Assembly: GCF_900098925.1 (NCBI RefSeq)
Contig: NZ_LT622357.1
Span: 472,598 to 536,597 of the forward strand
Source of the DNA: Bacillus massiliglaciei
GTDB lineage: Bacteria > Bacillota > Bacilli > Bacillales > DSM-1321
Direction of reading: 5' to 3'
Length of the DNA stretch: 64,000 bases
A program made the position numbers and the translations under genes. This document shows positions 26,381 through 34,879 of this stretch, one piece after another; position 1 is the stretch's first letter; each line of letters begins with the position of its first letter. Below the pieces are notes generated by a model. That model made no database searches. It was not told the origin of the DNA and saw only the letters and a program-made list of their open reading frames with translations.

Positions 26381-26953
26381 ATGAAGTTAGAACGTATATT
26401 ATCTTTTGCAAAAACGCTGCTGAGCAAGGCTGTACAGCCAGGTGATATCGCAGTTGACGGTACGATGGGCAATGGCCACGATACAGCCTTTCTCGCCAAT
26501 TTAGTGGGAGACAGCGGTCATGTCTATGCTTTTGATATCCAGCAGGAAGCAATCCGCAATACAGGCGAAAGGCTGAAAAAGGACGGATTAGATTCCCGCT
26601 GCACCCTTTTCCATATGGGACATGAGCAGATGAAACAGCAAATTCCAAGCAGTCCATTCCATCAAATCACGGGTGTCGTTTTTAATCTTGGATATTTGCC
26701 TGGAGGCGACAAAACAATTGTGACCCGCTCTCATACAACCATTCAGGCAATCGAAGGACTGCTCGATATCATGGCTCCAGAGGGCATTATTGTGCTCGTC
26801 ATTTACCATGGACATCCTGAAGGTGCTGTCGAACGTGATGAACTGATGGACTATGTGAGAAATCTTCCGCAAGATCAAGCGCATGTCCTTGAATATCGCT
26901 TCCTCAATCAAGCGAACCATCCTCCATTCATCGTAGCAATTGAAAAACGCTGA
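26381..26953 (+). CDS. ytqB: SAM-dependent tRNA methyltransferase YtqB (MnmM)
   Basis: The 190-residue Rossmann methyltransferase has SAM motif I VDGTMGNGHDTAFLA (about 25-39), an acidic residue ending the second strand (YAFDIQ), and the conserved FNLGYLPGGDK block where catalytic motif IV is expected. B. subtilis YtqB (MnmM) methylates nm5U34 to mnm5U34 in tRNA. It is second gene of the ytqA-ytqB operon and ends at a strong hairpin. Confidence 0.92.
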   Translation: MKLERILSFAKTLLSKAVQPGDIAVDGTMGNGHDTAFLANLVGDSGHVYAFDIQQEAIRNTGERLKKDGLDSRCTLFHMGHEQMKQQIPSSPFHQITGVVFNLGYLPGGDKTIVTRSHTTIQAIEGLLDIMAPEGIIVLVIYHGHPEGAVERDELMDYVRNLPQDQAHVLEYRFLNQANHPPFIVAIEKR

Positions 26954-27005
26954 GATGAACTAGTTTTGATAAAATACGCCTGAGTCAAATTTAATACAGA
27001 TTGGC

Positions 27006-27047
27006 AAAAGGCCTTCAGAATGAGACCATTCTGAAGGCCTTTTGTCT
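27006..27047 (+). terminator. Terminator after ytqB
   Basis: A 17-bp perfect stem, AAAAGGCCTTCAGAATG with CATTCTGAAGGCCTTTT, over the loop AGAC. It can stop transcription from either side. Confidence 0.93.
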
Positions 27048-27099
27048 TTTTGAGATTTTTTAGGCATTTTATAGTCTAATTTTAAGCAAAATGCTCTTC

Positions 27100-27741
27100 G
27101 AGTATTCTAATTTAGGCCATAGCCGAAGCTTGCCATGTCCAATCGGCAACTTTCTTTAAGTTCATGGCAGTAAAAATAAGCATCGCCTACCTTCTTCTTT
27201 TTCAAATGTATCTGGTGGAAATGGTTTCTTCCCATGATCACCTCGATCTTGATTCAATTCTTCTTGAAGTTTAGCTTCATATGCCCGAGTCTCTTTACGA
27301 ACTATCTTCTGTTCGAATTTACGTTTATTCGCGCTTGCTTTAACATGTGCTGAATCGATGAAGACCTGGTCAGCACTTAGTAGTCCTTTATCTGCAATTT
27401 CTTTAGGAATCTTTGAAACCATGTTCATAATTTTTACCGAGGTAGAAAAGTACGGCACTTCTGAATGAAACCCAAACCCTAAAAACCAGCGATACGCCAT
27501 ATTCGTTTCAATTTTTCTTATTGTTTGACGCATGGAACGAATTCCAAATACATATTGAACAAATGTCATTTTAATGAATACAGTGATTAACTAGTGGATA
27601 GATGAAAGAAAAATCAATAGTTGATTCAAACTTTCTGACCAGATGATCCTGTGGTACAAGCTTCTCTATTGTAATCATTTCCATTTGATCACGTTCACTT
27701 ATTTGATTTTTTGTGACATCATATCCATTCACCTCAGACAT
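27100..27741 (-). mobile_element. IS1182-family transposase relic
   Basis: On the minus strand three pieces of one transposase remain. The N-terminus runs from ATG 27741 to a TAA at 27571 (VPQDHLVRKFESTIDFSFIYPL). A central part, 27569-27162, contains FVQYVFGIRSMRQTI, RWFLGFGFHSEVPYFST and VFIDSAHVKASANKRKFE. The C-terminus IFTAMNLKKVADWTWQA is at about 27180-27115. Segments between them are deleted and frames are shifted, so most of the DDE core is gone. Intact members are around 450-500 residues. It cannot transpose. Confidence 0.85.
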
Positions 27742-27765
27742 TTATTTAGAAAGGAGTGAATTGTA

Positions 27766-27880
27766 GTGCAGGCGGCGACTCCTGCGGGAAAAGCGTGAAG
27801 GCCGATACCCGCAGGAGCAAAGCGACGAGGAGGATTGGGACACGCCCGCGGAAAGCGTCCGCCGAAACGAAAATCAACTA
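27766..27880. repeat. GC-rich Bacillus interspersed repeat
   Basis: The segment is far more GC-rich than its surroundings. It has two nested dyads: CTCCTGCGGG with CCCGCAGGAG, and GGCGG (about 27771) with CCGCC (about 27863). I recognise the pattern (GACTCCTGCGGGAAAAGCG, then GAGCAAAGCGACGAGGAGG) as a dispersed non-coding repeat common in Bacillus genomes. It abuts the IS1182 relic. A decayed partial copy may lie at 8836-8885. Confidence 0.75.
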
Positions 27881-28061
27881 ACACTATTTCCTCAAAGGGA
27901 AATTTGATATTTTTTTGGTTTGGTACTGCATGGATTACCGTTCCTGGACGCTTTTTCGGGTGTACGGCTCGAGCCCGCAGTCTCTCCCTCACTGAAATCC
28001 CCTGCATAATAACACCCCCGATCATTGTCTTTTTACTGACAAGTTCGAGGGCATTTAAAGA
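27881..28061. other. Unassigned stretch between repeat and acoC
   Basis: An open minus-strand frame crosses it (MQGISVRERLRARAVHP), but it runs into the repeat and has no family I know, so I do not call it a gene. No terminator for acoC is visible here. Confidence 0.4.
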
Positions 28062-29309
28062 CTATAATAAAAGTGTATATGGCTTTTCTAAATAGGTAAC
28101 GACTCTCGCTAAGAACTCTGCAGCGGGCGCCCCGTCAATGATTTGATGGTCAAAGGTTAAGCTTAATGGCAGCTCCTTGCTTTTAACCGGCTTTCCTTGT
28201 TCGTCTAAGGTTAGTTTTTCCTGAAGACTGGCCACCCCTAATATGCCAGTCTCTGGTGTGTTTAAAATGGGAGTGAAATATTCTACACCGCTTTGCCCAA
28301 GGTTCGTAATCGTAAAGGTAGAACCCGTTACCTGGTTATTTTCAAGGTCTCCTTCTCGTGCAGCCTGCGCTGTACTCGCAATGGCCCCGCTGAGGTCTTT
28401 CAGACCCATCCGATGGGCGTCCCGAATGACTGGAACCATAAGACCGTCAGATAAAGCAGTCGCCATTCCAAGATGCACTTCTTCGAACGTTTTAAAACCA
28501 ACTGTATTTGGTTCATACCAGCTGTTCATCTCAGGAAACTCTCTTAATGCAAGAACAGCGGCTTTGGCTACACAGGCCGTAACACTGAGACTGCCCCCGA
28601 TTTCTGTTTCAGTCAGATGATTTTTCAAATCCGTTTTAAACTTCATAAAAGCCGTTAAATCAGCTTTTCTATGAAGAGTCAATTGCGCCGTCTGGGCCAT
28701 ACTGTTCCTCATTCTCTTAGCAATGACCTTCCGCATTCCTGCGAGTCCCGCACCAACACTTTCGGCGGCCGGTATATTCGGCACGGCTTGTAGTTCAACC
28801 GCTGAGGCTGCTTCTTTAGAAGCGGAGTGTTCAAAAGCTTCAATATCCCTGCGGGTAATACGATTATTGCTTCCTGTTCCTTTAACCAAAGCAAGATCGA
28901 TGCCTTTCTCTTTAGCGAGCTTTCTGGCAAGCGGACTGGCAAAAATGCGTTCTGATCGAGTTTCAATTGGCTTTTCAATAGAAAAAACATGCTGTTGATT
29001 AAGATGATTTTCTTGTTTTTCTTCAGTGTTTGTTCCGCTTGCCGGAGAAGCAATCTTTTCCCCTTCTTGAGCGACAATTCCGATTACCTCTTTAACCGGC
29101 ACCTCTGCCCCTTGATCGGCAATAACTTTTACTAAAATTCCGTCTGCCGGTGATTCCACATCCATCGTCAATTTTTCAGAGCTGATCGTGCAAATAGGCT
29201 CTCCCTTTTTAACAGGTTCTCCCTCTTTTTTCACCCACTCGTCCACATTTCCGCTTTTCATGGTTAATCCTAACTTTGGCATTAAAATATCTGTTGCCAT
29301 CCAATTCAC
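28062..29309 (-). CDS. acoC: Acetoin dehydrogenase E2 (dihydrolipoamide acetyltransferase)
   Basis: The 415-residue protein has an N-terminal lipoyl domain with lipoylated Lys46 (SSEKLTMD), an E1/E3-binding domain near 118-155 (ASPLARKLAKEKGID, RITRRDIE), and the C-terminal catalytic domain with DHQIIDG (about 387-393, His and Asp of the active site). E2 transfers the acetyl group released from acetoin to CoA. It is last in the lpd-acoA-acoB-acoC operon and follows acoB by four bases. Beyond its stop lies the IS scar instead of a terminator. Confidence 0.93.
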   Translation of the reverse strand: MNWMATDILMPKLGLTMKSGNVDEWVKKEGEPVKKGEPICTISSEKLTMDVESPADGILVKVIADQGAEVPVKEVIGIVAQEGEKIASPASGTNTEEKQENHLNQQHVFSIEKPIETRSERIFASPLARKLAKEKGIDLALVKGTGSNNRITRRDIEAFEHSASKEAASAVELQAVPNIPAAESVGAGLAGMRKVIAKRMRNSMAQTAQLTLHRKADLTAFMKFKTDLKNHLTETEIGGSLSVTACVAKAAVLALREFPEMNSWYEPNTVGFKTFEEVHLGMATALSDGLMVPVIRDAHRMGLKDLSGAIASTAQAAREGDLENNQVTGSTFTITNLGQSGVEYFTPILNTPETGILGVASLQEKLTLDEQGKPVKSKELPLSLTFDHQIIDGAPAAEFLARVVTYLEKPYTLLL

Positions 29310-29313
29310 CGCC

Positions 29314-30351
29314 TTAAACTAAAATGGTCTTTTTCAAATCAACAATAATATCTTCCGCCGCTTTTATGACTTTTGCTGCGTTTGGAATATACAGATCCTC
29401 TAAATTCTTTGCAAATGGAACAGGTGTGTTCGGCGCGCATACACATTTAACCGGTGCATCCAAATAATCAAACGCTTTGTCTGCCACAACACTTGCGATA
29501 TCTGTAGCCGTATTATTATGTGGGTTTGACTCATCGATCACGATTAGCCGATTCGTTTTCTTAACAGAATTGATGACCGTTTCTTGATCCCACGGGGCTA
29601 CTGTCAACAGATCAATGATTTCAACTGAAACCCCTTCCTCTCCTAAACGGTCTGCAACCTCTTCTGCCACATACAGCATTTTTCCGATAGAAACAATCGT
29701 TAAGTCTGAGCCTTCTCTTCTGACCTTGGCTTTTCCTATTTCCACCGTGTAATGTCCTTCCGGAACCTCCCCTTTCACTCCGTAGATTGTTTTATCTTCT
29801 GAAAAAACTACGATGTTATCATCCTCAATCGCTGAAAGCATCAGCCCTTTTGCATCATATGGGTTTGAAGGAACGACCACTTTAATTCCTGGAATGGAAC
29901 CAAGGATTCCATAGTAAGATCCTGAATGCTGGGCTGCCGCTGAGGCTCCCGCCCCGTGATTTGTACGGACCGTCATCGGGATAGTTGCCTTCCCCCCGAA
30001 CATATAACGCATTTTAGATCCTTGAGCCAGAAGTGTATCAAAGCAGAATCCAATAAAGTCATTAAACATTAATTCCGGAACAGGTCTCAGTCCTGTTGCC
30101 GCCGCGCCTACAGCTGCTCCCATATACCCCATCTCAGAAATAGGCGTATCAATCACACGCTCTGTTCCGTACTTTTCAACGAGACCCTTCGTTAAACCGA
30201 ATACGCCTCCCCAGGCCCCTGTTTGATTTAAATGTTCTACAGTAGCTCCGCCTGCTATATCTTCGCCAAGCAAAATGACTCGTTCATTCTTTTCCATAGC
30301 TAGGTCCAGTGCCTCATTGATCGCTTGCATCATTGTGATTTTTCTTTCCAT
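29314..30351 (-). CDS. acoB: Acetoin dehydrogenase E1 component, beta subunit
   Basis: The 345-residue protein matches the transketolase pyrimidine-binding and C-terminal domains of E1-beta: MQAINEALDLAMEKNERVILLGEDIAGG at the start (Glu for TPP activation), MRYMFGGKATIPMTVRTNHGAG, and the C-terminal VIDESNPHNNTATDIASVV. With AcoA it forms the TPP-dependent acetoin-cleaving E1. The ribosome site lies in the 24 bases after the acoA stop. Confidence 0.94.
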   Translation of the reverse strand: MERKITMMQAINEALDLAMEKNERVILLGEDIAGGATVEHLNQTGAWGGVFGLTKGLVEKYGTERVIDTPISEMGYMGAAVGAAATGLRPVPELMFNDFIGFCFDTLLAQGSKMRYMFGGKATIPMTVRTNHGAGASAAAQHSGSYYGILGSIPGIKVVVPSNPYDAKGLMLSAIEDDNIVVFSEDKTIYGVKGEVPEGHYTVEIGKAKVRREGSDLTIVSIGKMLYVAEEVADRLGEEGVSVEIIDLLTVAPWDQETVINSVKKTNRLIVIDESNPHNNTATDIASVVADKAFDYLDAPVKCVCAPNTPVPFAKNLEDLYIPNAAKVIKAAEDIIVDLKKTILV

Positions 30352-30375
30352 TCCTTACATCCCCTTTCAAAATTA

Positions 30376-31332
30376 TTAGGCAAAGACATCTTCATATAAG
30401 GATTCCGGTCTTGGCTCCGGACTTTCTTCCGCAAATTGAATGGCTGCCTGAATCCTCTCTTCCGCTATTTTTTCAATTTCATTTGCTTCAATCTCTGACA
30501 TTAAACCGCTTTCAATAGCCTGCTTCCTAAAAAGCGGAATACAATCTTTTTCGGCGAGTTCTTTCTCTGCCCCCTCCTTGGCTTTATACTTTTGCTCATC
30601 TCCCTCAAAATGGCCGTAGTTCCGATAGGTTACGCATTCTAGGAGCGTTGGCCCTTCTCCATTTCTGGCGCGCGCAATAGCTTTTTCTGCCTGCTCATAC
30701 ACTTCCAGCACATTTTTCCCATCCACTCTGACACCCGGCATGTTATAGGCCGCGCTGCGTTCTGCAATCGTTTTTGAACCAGAGGCATAGGTTTGCGGTG
30801 TAGCCTCTGCAAACATGTTATTTTCACAAACAAAGACAACAGGCAATTTCCATATAGAAGCTAAGTTAAGCCCTTCGTGAAATGTTCCTTCATTGGCTGC
30901 GCCGTCTCCAAAGAAACAAACCGCCACACGATCTGTTTTTAAATATTTATTTCGGAGACCGGCCCCAACCGCTAAAGGAAAACCTCCGCCTACCATCCCG
31001 TTTGCCCCGAGCATTCCCTTATCAATATCAGCAATATGCATGGATCCGCCTTTCCCTTTGCACAGTCCTGTTTCCTTTCCGTAAATTTCAGCCATCATTC
31101 CATTTAGATCGCATCCTTTGGCAATACAGTGTCCATGGCCTCTGTGAGTGCTCGTAATGTAATCGCTGTCATTTAGATGTGCACAAACAGCAGTTGCGAT
31201 AGCTTCTTCCCCGGCGTATAAGTGCACAAAACCAGGGATTTCCCCAGCCGCAAATAAAGTATGAACCTGATCTTCAAATTGGCGAATTTCATTCATCTTT
31301 TCATATATCCATAAGGCTTCCTTCTTTTTCAT
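30376..31332 (-). CDS. acoA: Acetoin dehydrogenase E1 component, alpha subunit
   Basis: The 318-residue E1-alpha has the TPP-binding motif GDGAANEGTFHEGLNLASIW followed by VVFVCENN (GDG-X25-NN). STHRGHGHCIAKGCD and YRNYGHFEGD correspond to other cofactor and phosphorylation-loop regions. It cleaves acetoin to acetaldehyde and hydroxyethyl-TPP together with AcoB. The AcoR gene and sigma-54 promoter upstream favour acetoin over pyruvate or branched-chain keto acids as substrate. Confidence 0.94.
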   Translation of the reverse strand: MKKKEALWIYEKMNEIRQFEDQVHTLFAAGEIPGFVHLYAGEEAIATAVCAHLNDSDYITSTHRGHGHCIAKGCDLNGMMAEIYGKETGLCKGKGGSMHIADIDKGMLGANGMVGGGFPLAVGAGLRNKYLKTDRVAVCFFGDGAANEGTFHEGLNLASIWKLPVVFVCENNMFAEATPQTYASGSKTIAERSAAYNMPGVRVDGKNVLEVYEQAEKAIARARNGEGPTLLECVTYRNYGHFEGDEQKYKAKEGAEKELAEKDCIPLFRKQAIESGLMSEIEANEIEKIAEERIQAAIQFAEESPEPRPESLYEDVFA

Positions 31333-31350
31333 CTTGTTTCCTCCTCTTCC

Positions 31351-32703
31351 TTATTCATGAATGGCTTTAAACAGGATACTCTCAGCCGCTTCCCCTATCG
31401 TCTCTGACAAATTGGGGTGCCCAAATATAAGAGAGCCCAGTTCTTCCAAGCGGCCTTCTGAGTGTTTCACCGCAAGAATTTGGTTGATTAGTTCAGTTGC
31501 GTTTACCCCGACTACAACGGCTCCCAAAATCTCATGATACTTGTTTTCCGTAATGATTTTTACAAACCCTTCTGTCTCTCCCATAGCGATGGCTCTTCCA
31601 TTGGATTGAAAGTTCATTTTCTTTGTTATCACATCATATCCTTTTATTTTCGCTTCCTCTTCACTTAAACCAAAGGAAGCAATTTCAGGATGGGTGTACA
31701 CACACCTTGGGATTTCCTCTTGCTTTACTTTCGGAGGACCTTCATTAAGAATAGCCGAAACAGCCGCTAACCCTTCTTGGCTTGCTGCATGGGCAAGCTG
31801 ATAGCCCCCGATTAGATCTCCTATTGCGTACACATGATTTCTGCTCGTTAAATAGCTGCTATTTACTTTAATGAATTTTTTTCCTGCATCCAGCTCTAAA
31901 TCTAATTCAGCCGCAATCTCTAAATTGGCTTTCCTGCCTGTTGCGACAAGCAAATGGGTAAAAGGAATTTTTTGCTCCTCTGTATATACACAGCCATCAG
32001 TAACTTCAGATATCGCCGCATTTGTCATATAGCGAATGCCCAGCTGTGCCATTTTCTTTTTTATCACTTCGCGTGCATCCAGATCTTCTGTTAACAGAAT
32101 GTCATCGGCTGCTTCAATAACCGTTACCTTTGTGCCAAGGGGAGCCATAGCAAAGGCCAGTTCAATACCGATCACCCCTCCGCCAATAATAATCAGTTCT
32201 TTCGGCTGTTCCTGAAGATCAAAAAACTGATCAGTTGTGTAATAAGGGACTTGGTCAAGTCCTTTAATAGGAGGAACAAAAGGTCTGCTTCCTGTTGCAA
32301 GGATTAAATCTTTGCCCTTGAACTCCTGATTATTAACTGAGACAGCCAAATGGTCCATAACCGCTGCTTTCCCCTTAATGAGGGTAATATTGTTTTTTTT
32401 CAATAAGTACTCAATTCCCTGTAGTAACGTTCCTACCACTTTATCTTTACGTTCTACAAGTCTTGAATAGTCGATATGCCCGACTTCAGCTGATATCCCA
32501 TAAGAATTCGCTTTTTTAATCTGTTCTGCCCATTCTCCGTGCTGCAAGAATGTCTTGGATGGAATACAGCCGACATTCAGACACGTTCCGCCGAGAGACG
32601 CCTTTTCAATGATGGCCACTTTCTTCCCTTTTTGGGCCGCCCTGATCGCAGCTACATATCCTCCCGGTCCGGCGCCAATCACTAGTAAGTCAAAGTGCTT
32701 CAA
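31351..32703 (-). CDS. acoL: Dihydrolipoyl dehydrogenase of the acetoin complex (E3)
   Basis: The flavoprotein disulfide reductase has FAD motif VIGAGPGGYVAA, redox cysteines in GGTCLNVGCIPSK (C41, C46), NAD motif IIGGGVIGIELA and the C-terminal GHPNLSETIGEA with the active-site His. It re-oxidises dihydrolipoamide on AcoC. An ATG at 32724 lacks a ribosome site; the TTG at 32703 has AGGAGG ten bases upstream and gives the normal start MKHFDLLVIG. It is first gene after the sigma-54 promoter; B. subtilis has it last (acoABCL), so the order is rearranged. Confidence 0.92.
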   Translation of the reverse strand: MKHFDLLVIGAGPGGYVAAIRAAQKGKKVAIIEKASLGGTCLNVGCIPSKTFLQHGEWAEQIKKANSYGISAEVGHIDYSRLVERKDKVVGTLLQGIEYLLKKNNITLIKGKAAVMDHLAVSVNNQEFKGKDLILATGSRPFVPPIKGLDQVPYYTTDQFFDLQEQPKELIIIGGGVIGIELAFAMAPLGTKVTVIEAADDILLTEDLDAREVIKKKMAQLGIRYMTNAAISEVTDGCVYTEEQKIPFTHLLVATGRKANLEIAAELDLELDAGKKFIKVNSSYLTSRNHVYAIGDLIGGYQLAHAASQEGLAAVSAILNEGPPKVKQEEIPRCVYTHPEIASFGLSEEEAKIKGYDVITKKMNFQSNGRAIAMGETEGFVKIITENKYHEILGAVVVGVNATELINQILAVKHSEGRLEELGSLIFGHPNLSETIGEAAESILFKAIHE

Positions 32704-32789
32704 GAGTTCCTTCCCTCCTATCATGAAAGATCATACTTTTTTCCAGGAATGAAACCATCCATCGCGATTTGATTTCAATTAGTTATAAA

Positions 32790-32805
32790 TGCAAATCTTG
32801 TGCCA
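32790..32805 (-). promoter_or_regulatory. Sigma-54 (SigL) promoter of the aco operon
   Basis: TGGCACAAGATTTGCA on the minus strand is a textbook -24/-12 element: TGGCAC, five bases, TTGCA. It is 87 bases upstream of the lpd start and downstream of acoR, whose product is a sigma-54 activator. The activator site itself must lie upstream, near the end of acoR; I could not single it out. Confidence 0.92.
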
Positions 32806-32848
32806 GGATTGAAGCCTATTGATTACAGGAGTTTTATGGACAGAAAAA

Positions 32849-32888
32849 ACAAAAAATGCGACATCCGTTTCAATTCGTCGCATTTTTT
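32849..32888 (-). terminator. Terminator of acoR
   Basis: AAAAAATGCGAC pairs with GTCGCATTTTTT around a 14-base loop. It separates acoR from the sigma-54 transcript. Confidence 0.88.
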
Positions 32889-32894
32889 CTCACT

Positions 32895-34694
32895 TTAATT
32901 CAATTGATATTTATTTATTTTCCGATAAAGAGTGCTCTTTGACATTGACAGCTGCTTGGATGCTAATTGGATATTTCCATTGGTTTGAATCAAGGTTTTC
33001 ATAATCTTTTCCTTTTCTATTTGTTCCTTAAAATTTGCGGATTTGCTGTTTGTTTCCGGCTCCGTCATTATTCCGCCTTTATGAATCAAATTCATCAATT
33101 GATCTCTGGTCGGAATCCGGTCCCTGCAGTACACATAGCACCGATCCAAAAAATTATTGAGCTCTCGAATATTTCCTTTCCAATCATGCTCTTCTGCTGC
33201 CTCTATCAGCTCATTTTCCCAGCAGGGATACCAAGAGTTAGCGTTTTCAAAAAAATTGATTAACTCGCGTATATCTTCTTTTCGCTGCCTTAATGGAGGA
33301 ATAAACAGCGGACAGACGTAGATTCGATAAAATAAATCTTCTCGGAATTTCCCCTCTTTGACAAGGGTCTTTACATCTTGATTGCTTGCTGTAATTAATC
33401 GGAAATTCACTTCTATTTCTTTACTGCCGCCAATTCGTGTCAATTTCTTTTCCTGGAGGACGCGGAGCAGACCCGTCTGCATTGATGGAGGCATATCCTC
33501 AATCTCATCCAGAAACAACGTACCATGATTGGCCTGTTCAATTTTTCCTTGATAGCCATTCATGTTCGCGCCTGTAAATGCTCCTTTTTCGTACCCGAAC
33601 AATTCACTTTCCATCAAATTTTCCGGCACAGAGCTGCAATTGACACTTATCAGTTTCCCGCCTGAAAAAGGACTGTTCTCATGGATGGTCTTTGCCAAAA
33701 CTTCCTTCCCAGTCCCTGTTTCACCATATAAATGAATCGGGGCTGATGCAGGAGCAACAATCTTCACCTCTTCTAACAAATCTTTGAATACCTTGCTTCG
33801 GCCAGCTGTATATCGAAAGGTAAAGGTTTTATCGGCTGCTTGATTTTTCACGGCATAAACAAAATAGCCTATACACGTATGATCCTTCCAAATGGGTTCT
33901 TGTTTGACCGTAAACGATTTACTTTTCGTAAGATCATGTAATTTTTTTCCTATATAAGATTCAGGTTCTTCGATTAGATCAGGGGATACATATAAAATAG
34001 TCATAGAGGAATTGCAAAGGATTCCAGGATGTTTTTTCAAGGAATAGTATTGCAGCATATACTTCTGGTCTTCGTAGGCTTTTTTCTGCAAGGCTTCTGA
34101 GATGTAATCTGCAATCAGCTGGACTCTGATCAAGAAATCGATTTTCTTAGGATAGTGAGCAGGCATGGATACGTCTATGACACCTTCTACTTTCCCCTCT
34201 GCTCCAAAGACAGGAGCAGAAACACAGCTCCATTTTTGAGACGCTTTGGCATAATGCTCATATCCATGAATAATATTCGGTTCCTTCGTTCGTAGCGCAA
34301 TGCCAATCGCATTCGTTCCAACATTAGATTCCGTCCATTGGTATCCTTCCCAAAATCCTATTTCTCTCGCTGTTTCTTTCAATCCTTCATTCCCTGACTG
34401 CCATAAAATATAACCGTCCGCATCCGTCAGCACCAAAATAAATTCCATATTGCTAAATAGCCTGCTGAAACGATCCATGCTTCTCTTCACCAGAGAAATC
34501 ATCGTCTCATTTTCTCTGAGTCTTTCCTGAAACTCATTAGTCCGAAGAATCTGACTGCCTACCCCTTCATTGGGATTGACTTCATATTTCTTACTGAGCT
34601 TCCAAGAATCAAGAATAACCTGATCAATATTAGATGGATCCAGTTTATTTTCGGTTACATACTTCTCCCAGGTTCGCCGAATTTCCATACTCAT
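32895..34694 (-). CDS. acoR: Sigma-54-dependent activator AcoR
   Basis: The 599-residue enhancer-binding protein has an N-terminal GAF-type sensor (about 60-200, WTESNVGTNAIGIAL), an AAA+ domain with Walker A GETGTGKE (about 325-332), the sigma-54 contact loop GAFTGA (near 370) and Walker B GTLFLDEIED, then a C-terminal Fis-type helix-turn-helix (GNIQLASKQLSMSKSTLYRKI). It senses acetoin or related signals and opens SigL promoters. AGGAGG precedes the ATG. It has its own sigma-A promoter and terminator. Confidence 0.95.
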   Translation of the reverse strand: MSMEIRRTWEKYVTENKLDPSNIDQVILDSWKLSKKYEVNPNEGVGSQILRTNEFQERLRENETMISLVKRSMDRFSRLFSNMEFILVLTDADGYILWQSGNEGLKETAREIGFWEGYQWTESNVGTNAIGIALRTKEPNIIHGYEHYAKASQKWSCVSAPVFGAEGKVEGVIDVSMPAHYPKKIDFLIRVQLIADYISEALQKKAYEDQKYMLQYYSLKKHPGILCNSSMTILYVSPDLIEEPESYIGKKLHDLTKSKSFTVKQEPIWKDHTCIGYFVYAVKNQAADKTFTFRYTAGRSKVFKDLLEEVKIVAPASAPIHLYGETGTGKEVLAKTIHENSPFSGGKLISVNCSSVPENLMESELFGYEKGAFTGANMNGYQGKIEQANHGTLFLDEIEDMPPSMQTGLLRVLQEKKLTRIGGSKEIEVNFRLITASNQDVKTLVKEGKFREDLFYRIYVCPLFIPPLRQRKEDIRELINFFENANSWYPCWENELIEAAEEHDWKGNIRELNNFLDRCYVYCRDRIPTRDQLMNLIHKGGIMTEPETNSKSANFKEQIEKEKIMKTLIQTNGNIQLASKQLSMSKSTLYRKINKYQLN

Positions 34695-34720
34695 ACGCTT
34701 CCCTCCTTGTATCCCCTTTC

Positions 34721-34749
34721 ATTATAGTATCGCAATAGGTTTGGTTCAA
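34721..34749 (-). promoter_or_regulatory. Sigma-A promoter of acoR
   Basis: TTGAAC (34749-34744), 17 bases, TATAAT (34726-34721), about 30 bases upstream of the acoR start. Confidence 0.75.
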
Positions 34750-34848
34750 TTATATCCATCAATTCATCCACTGATTTTTTCCTTTTTCTCACATTTGACC
34801 CGAAGAACTGAGCTTCCCATGTATCTTAGGCTTAAACTTCCTTAACAC

Positions 34849-34876
34849 AAAAAAACTGCCGAATATTCATTCAGCA
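34849..34876 (-). terminator. Terminator of ytpA
   Basis: CTGCTGAAT pairs with ATTCGGCAG (one mismatch), then T7 leftward. It begins almost at the ytpA stop. Confidence 0.75.
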
Positions 34877-34879
34877 GCT

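Noticed and set aside
27729..28025. 98-codon minus-strand frame across the GC-rich repeat
   Set aside because: Its C-terminal half is repeat sequence and its start has no family or ribosome-site support.
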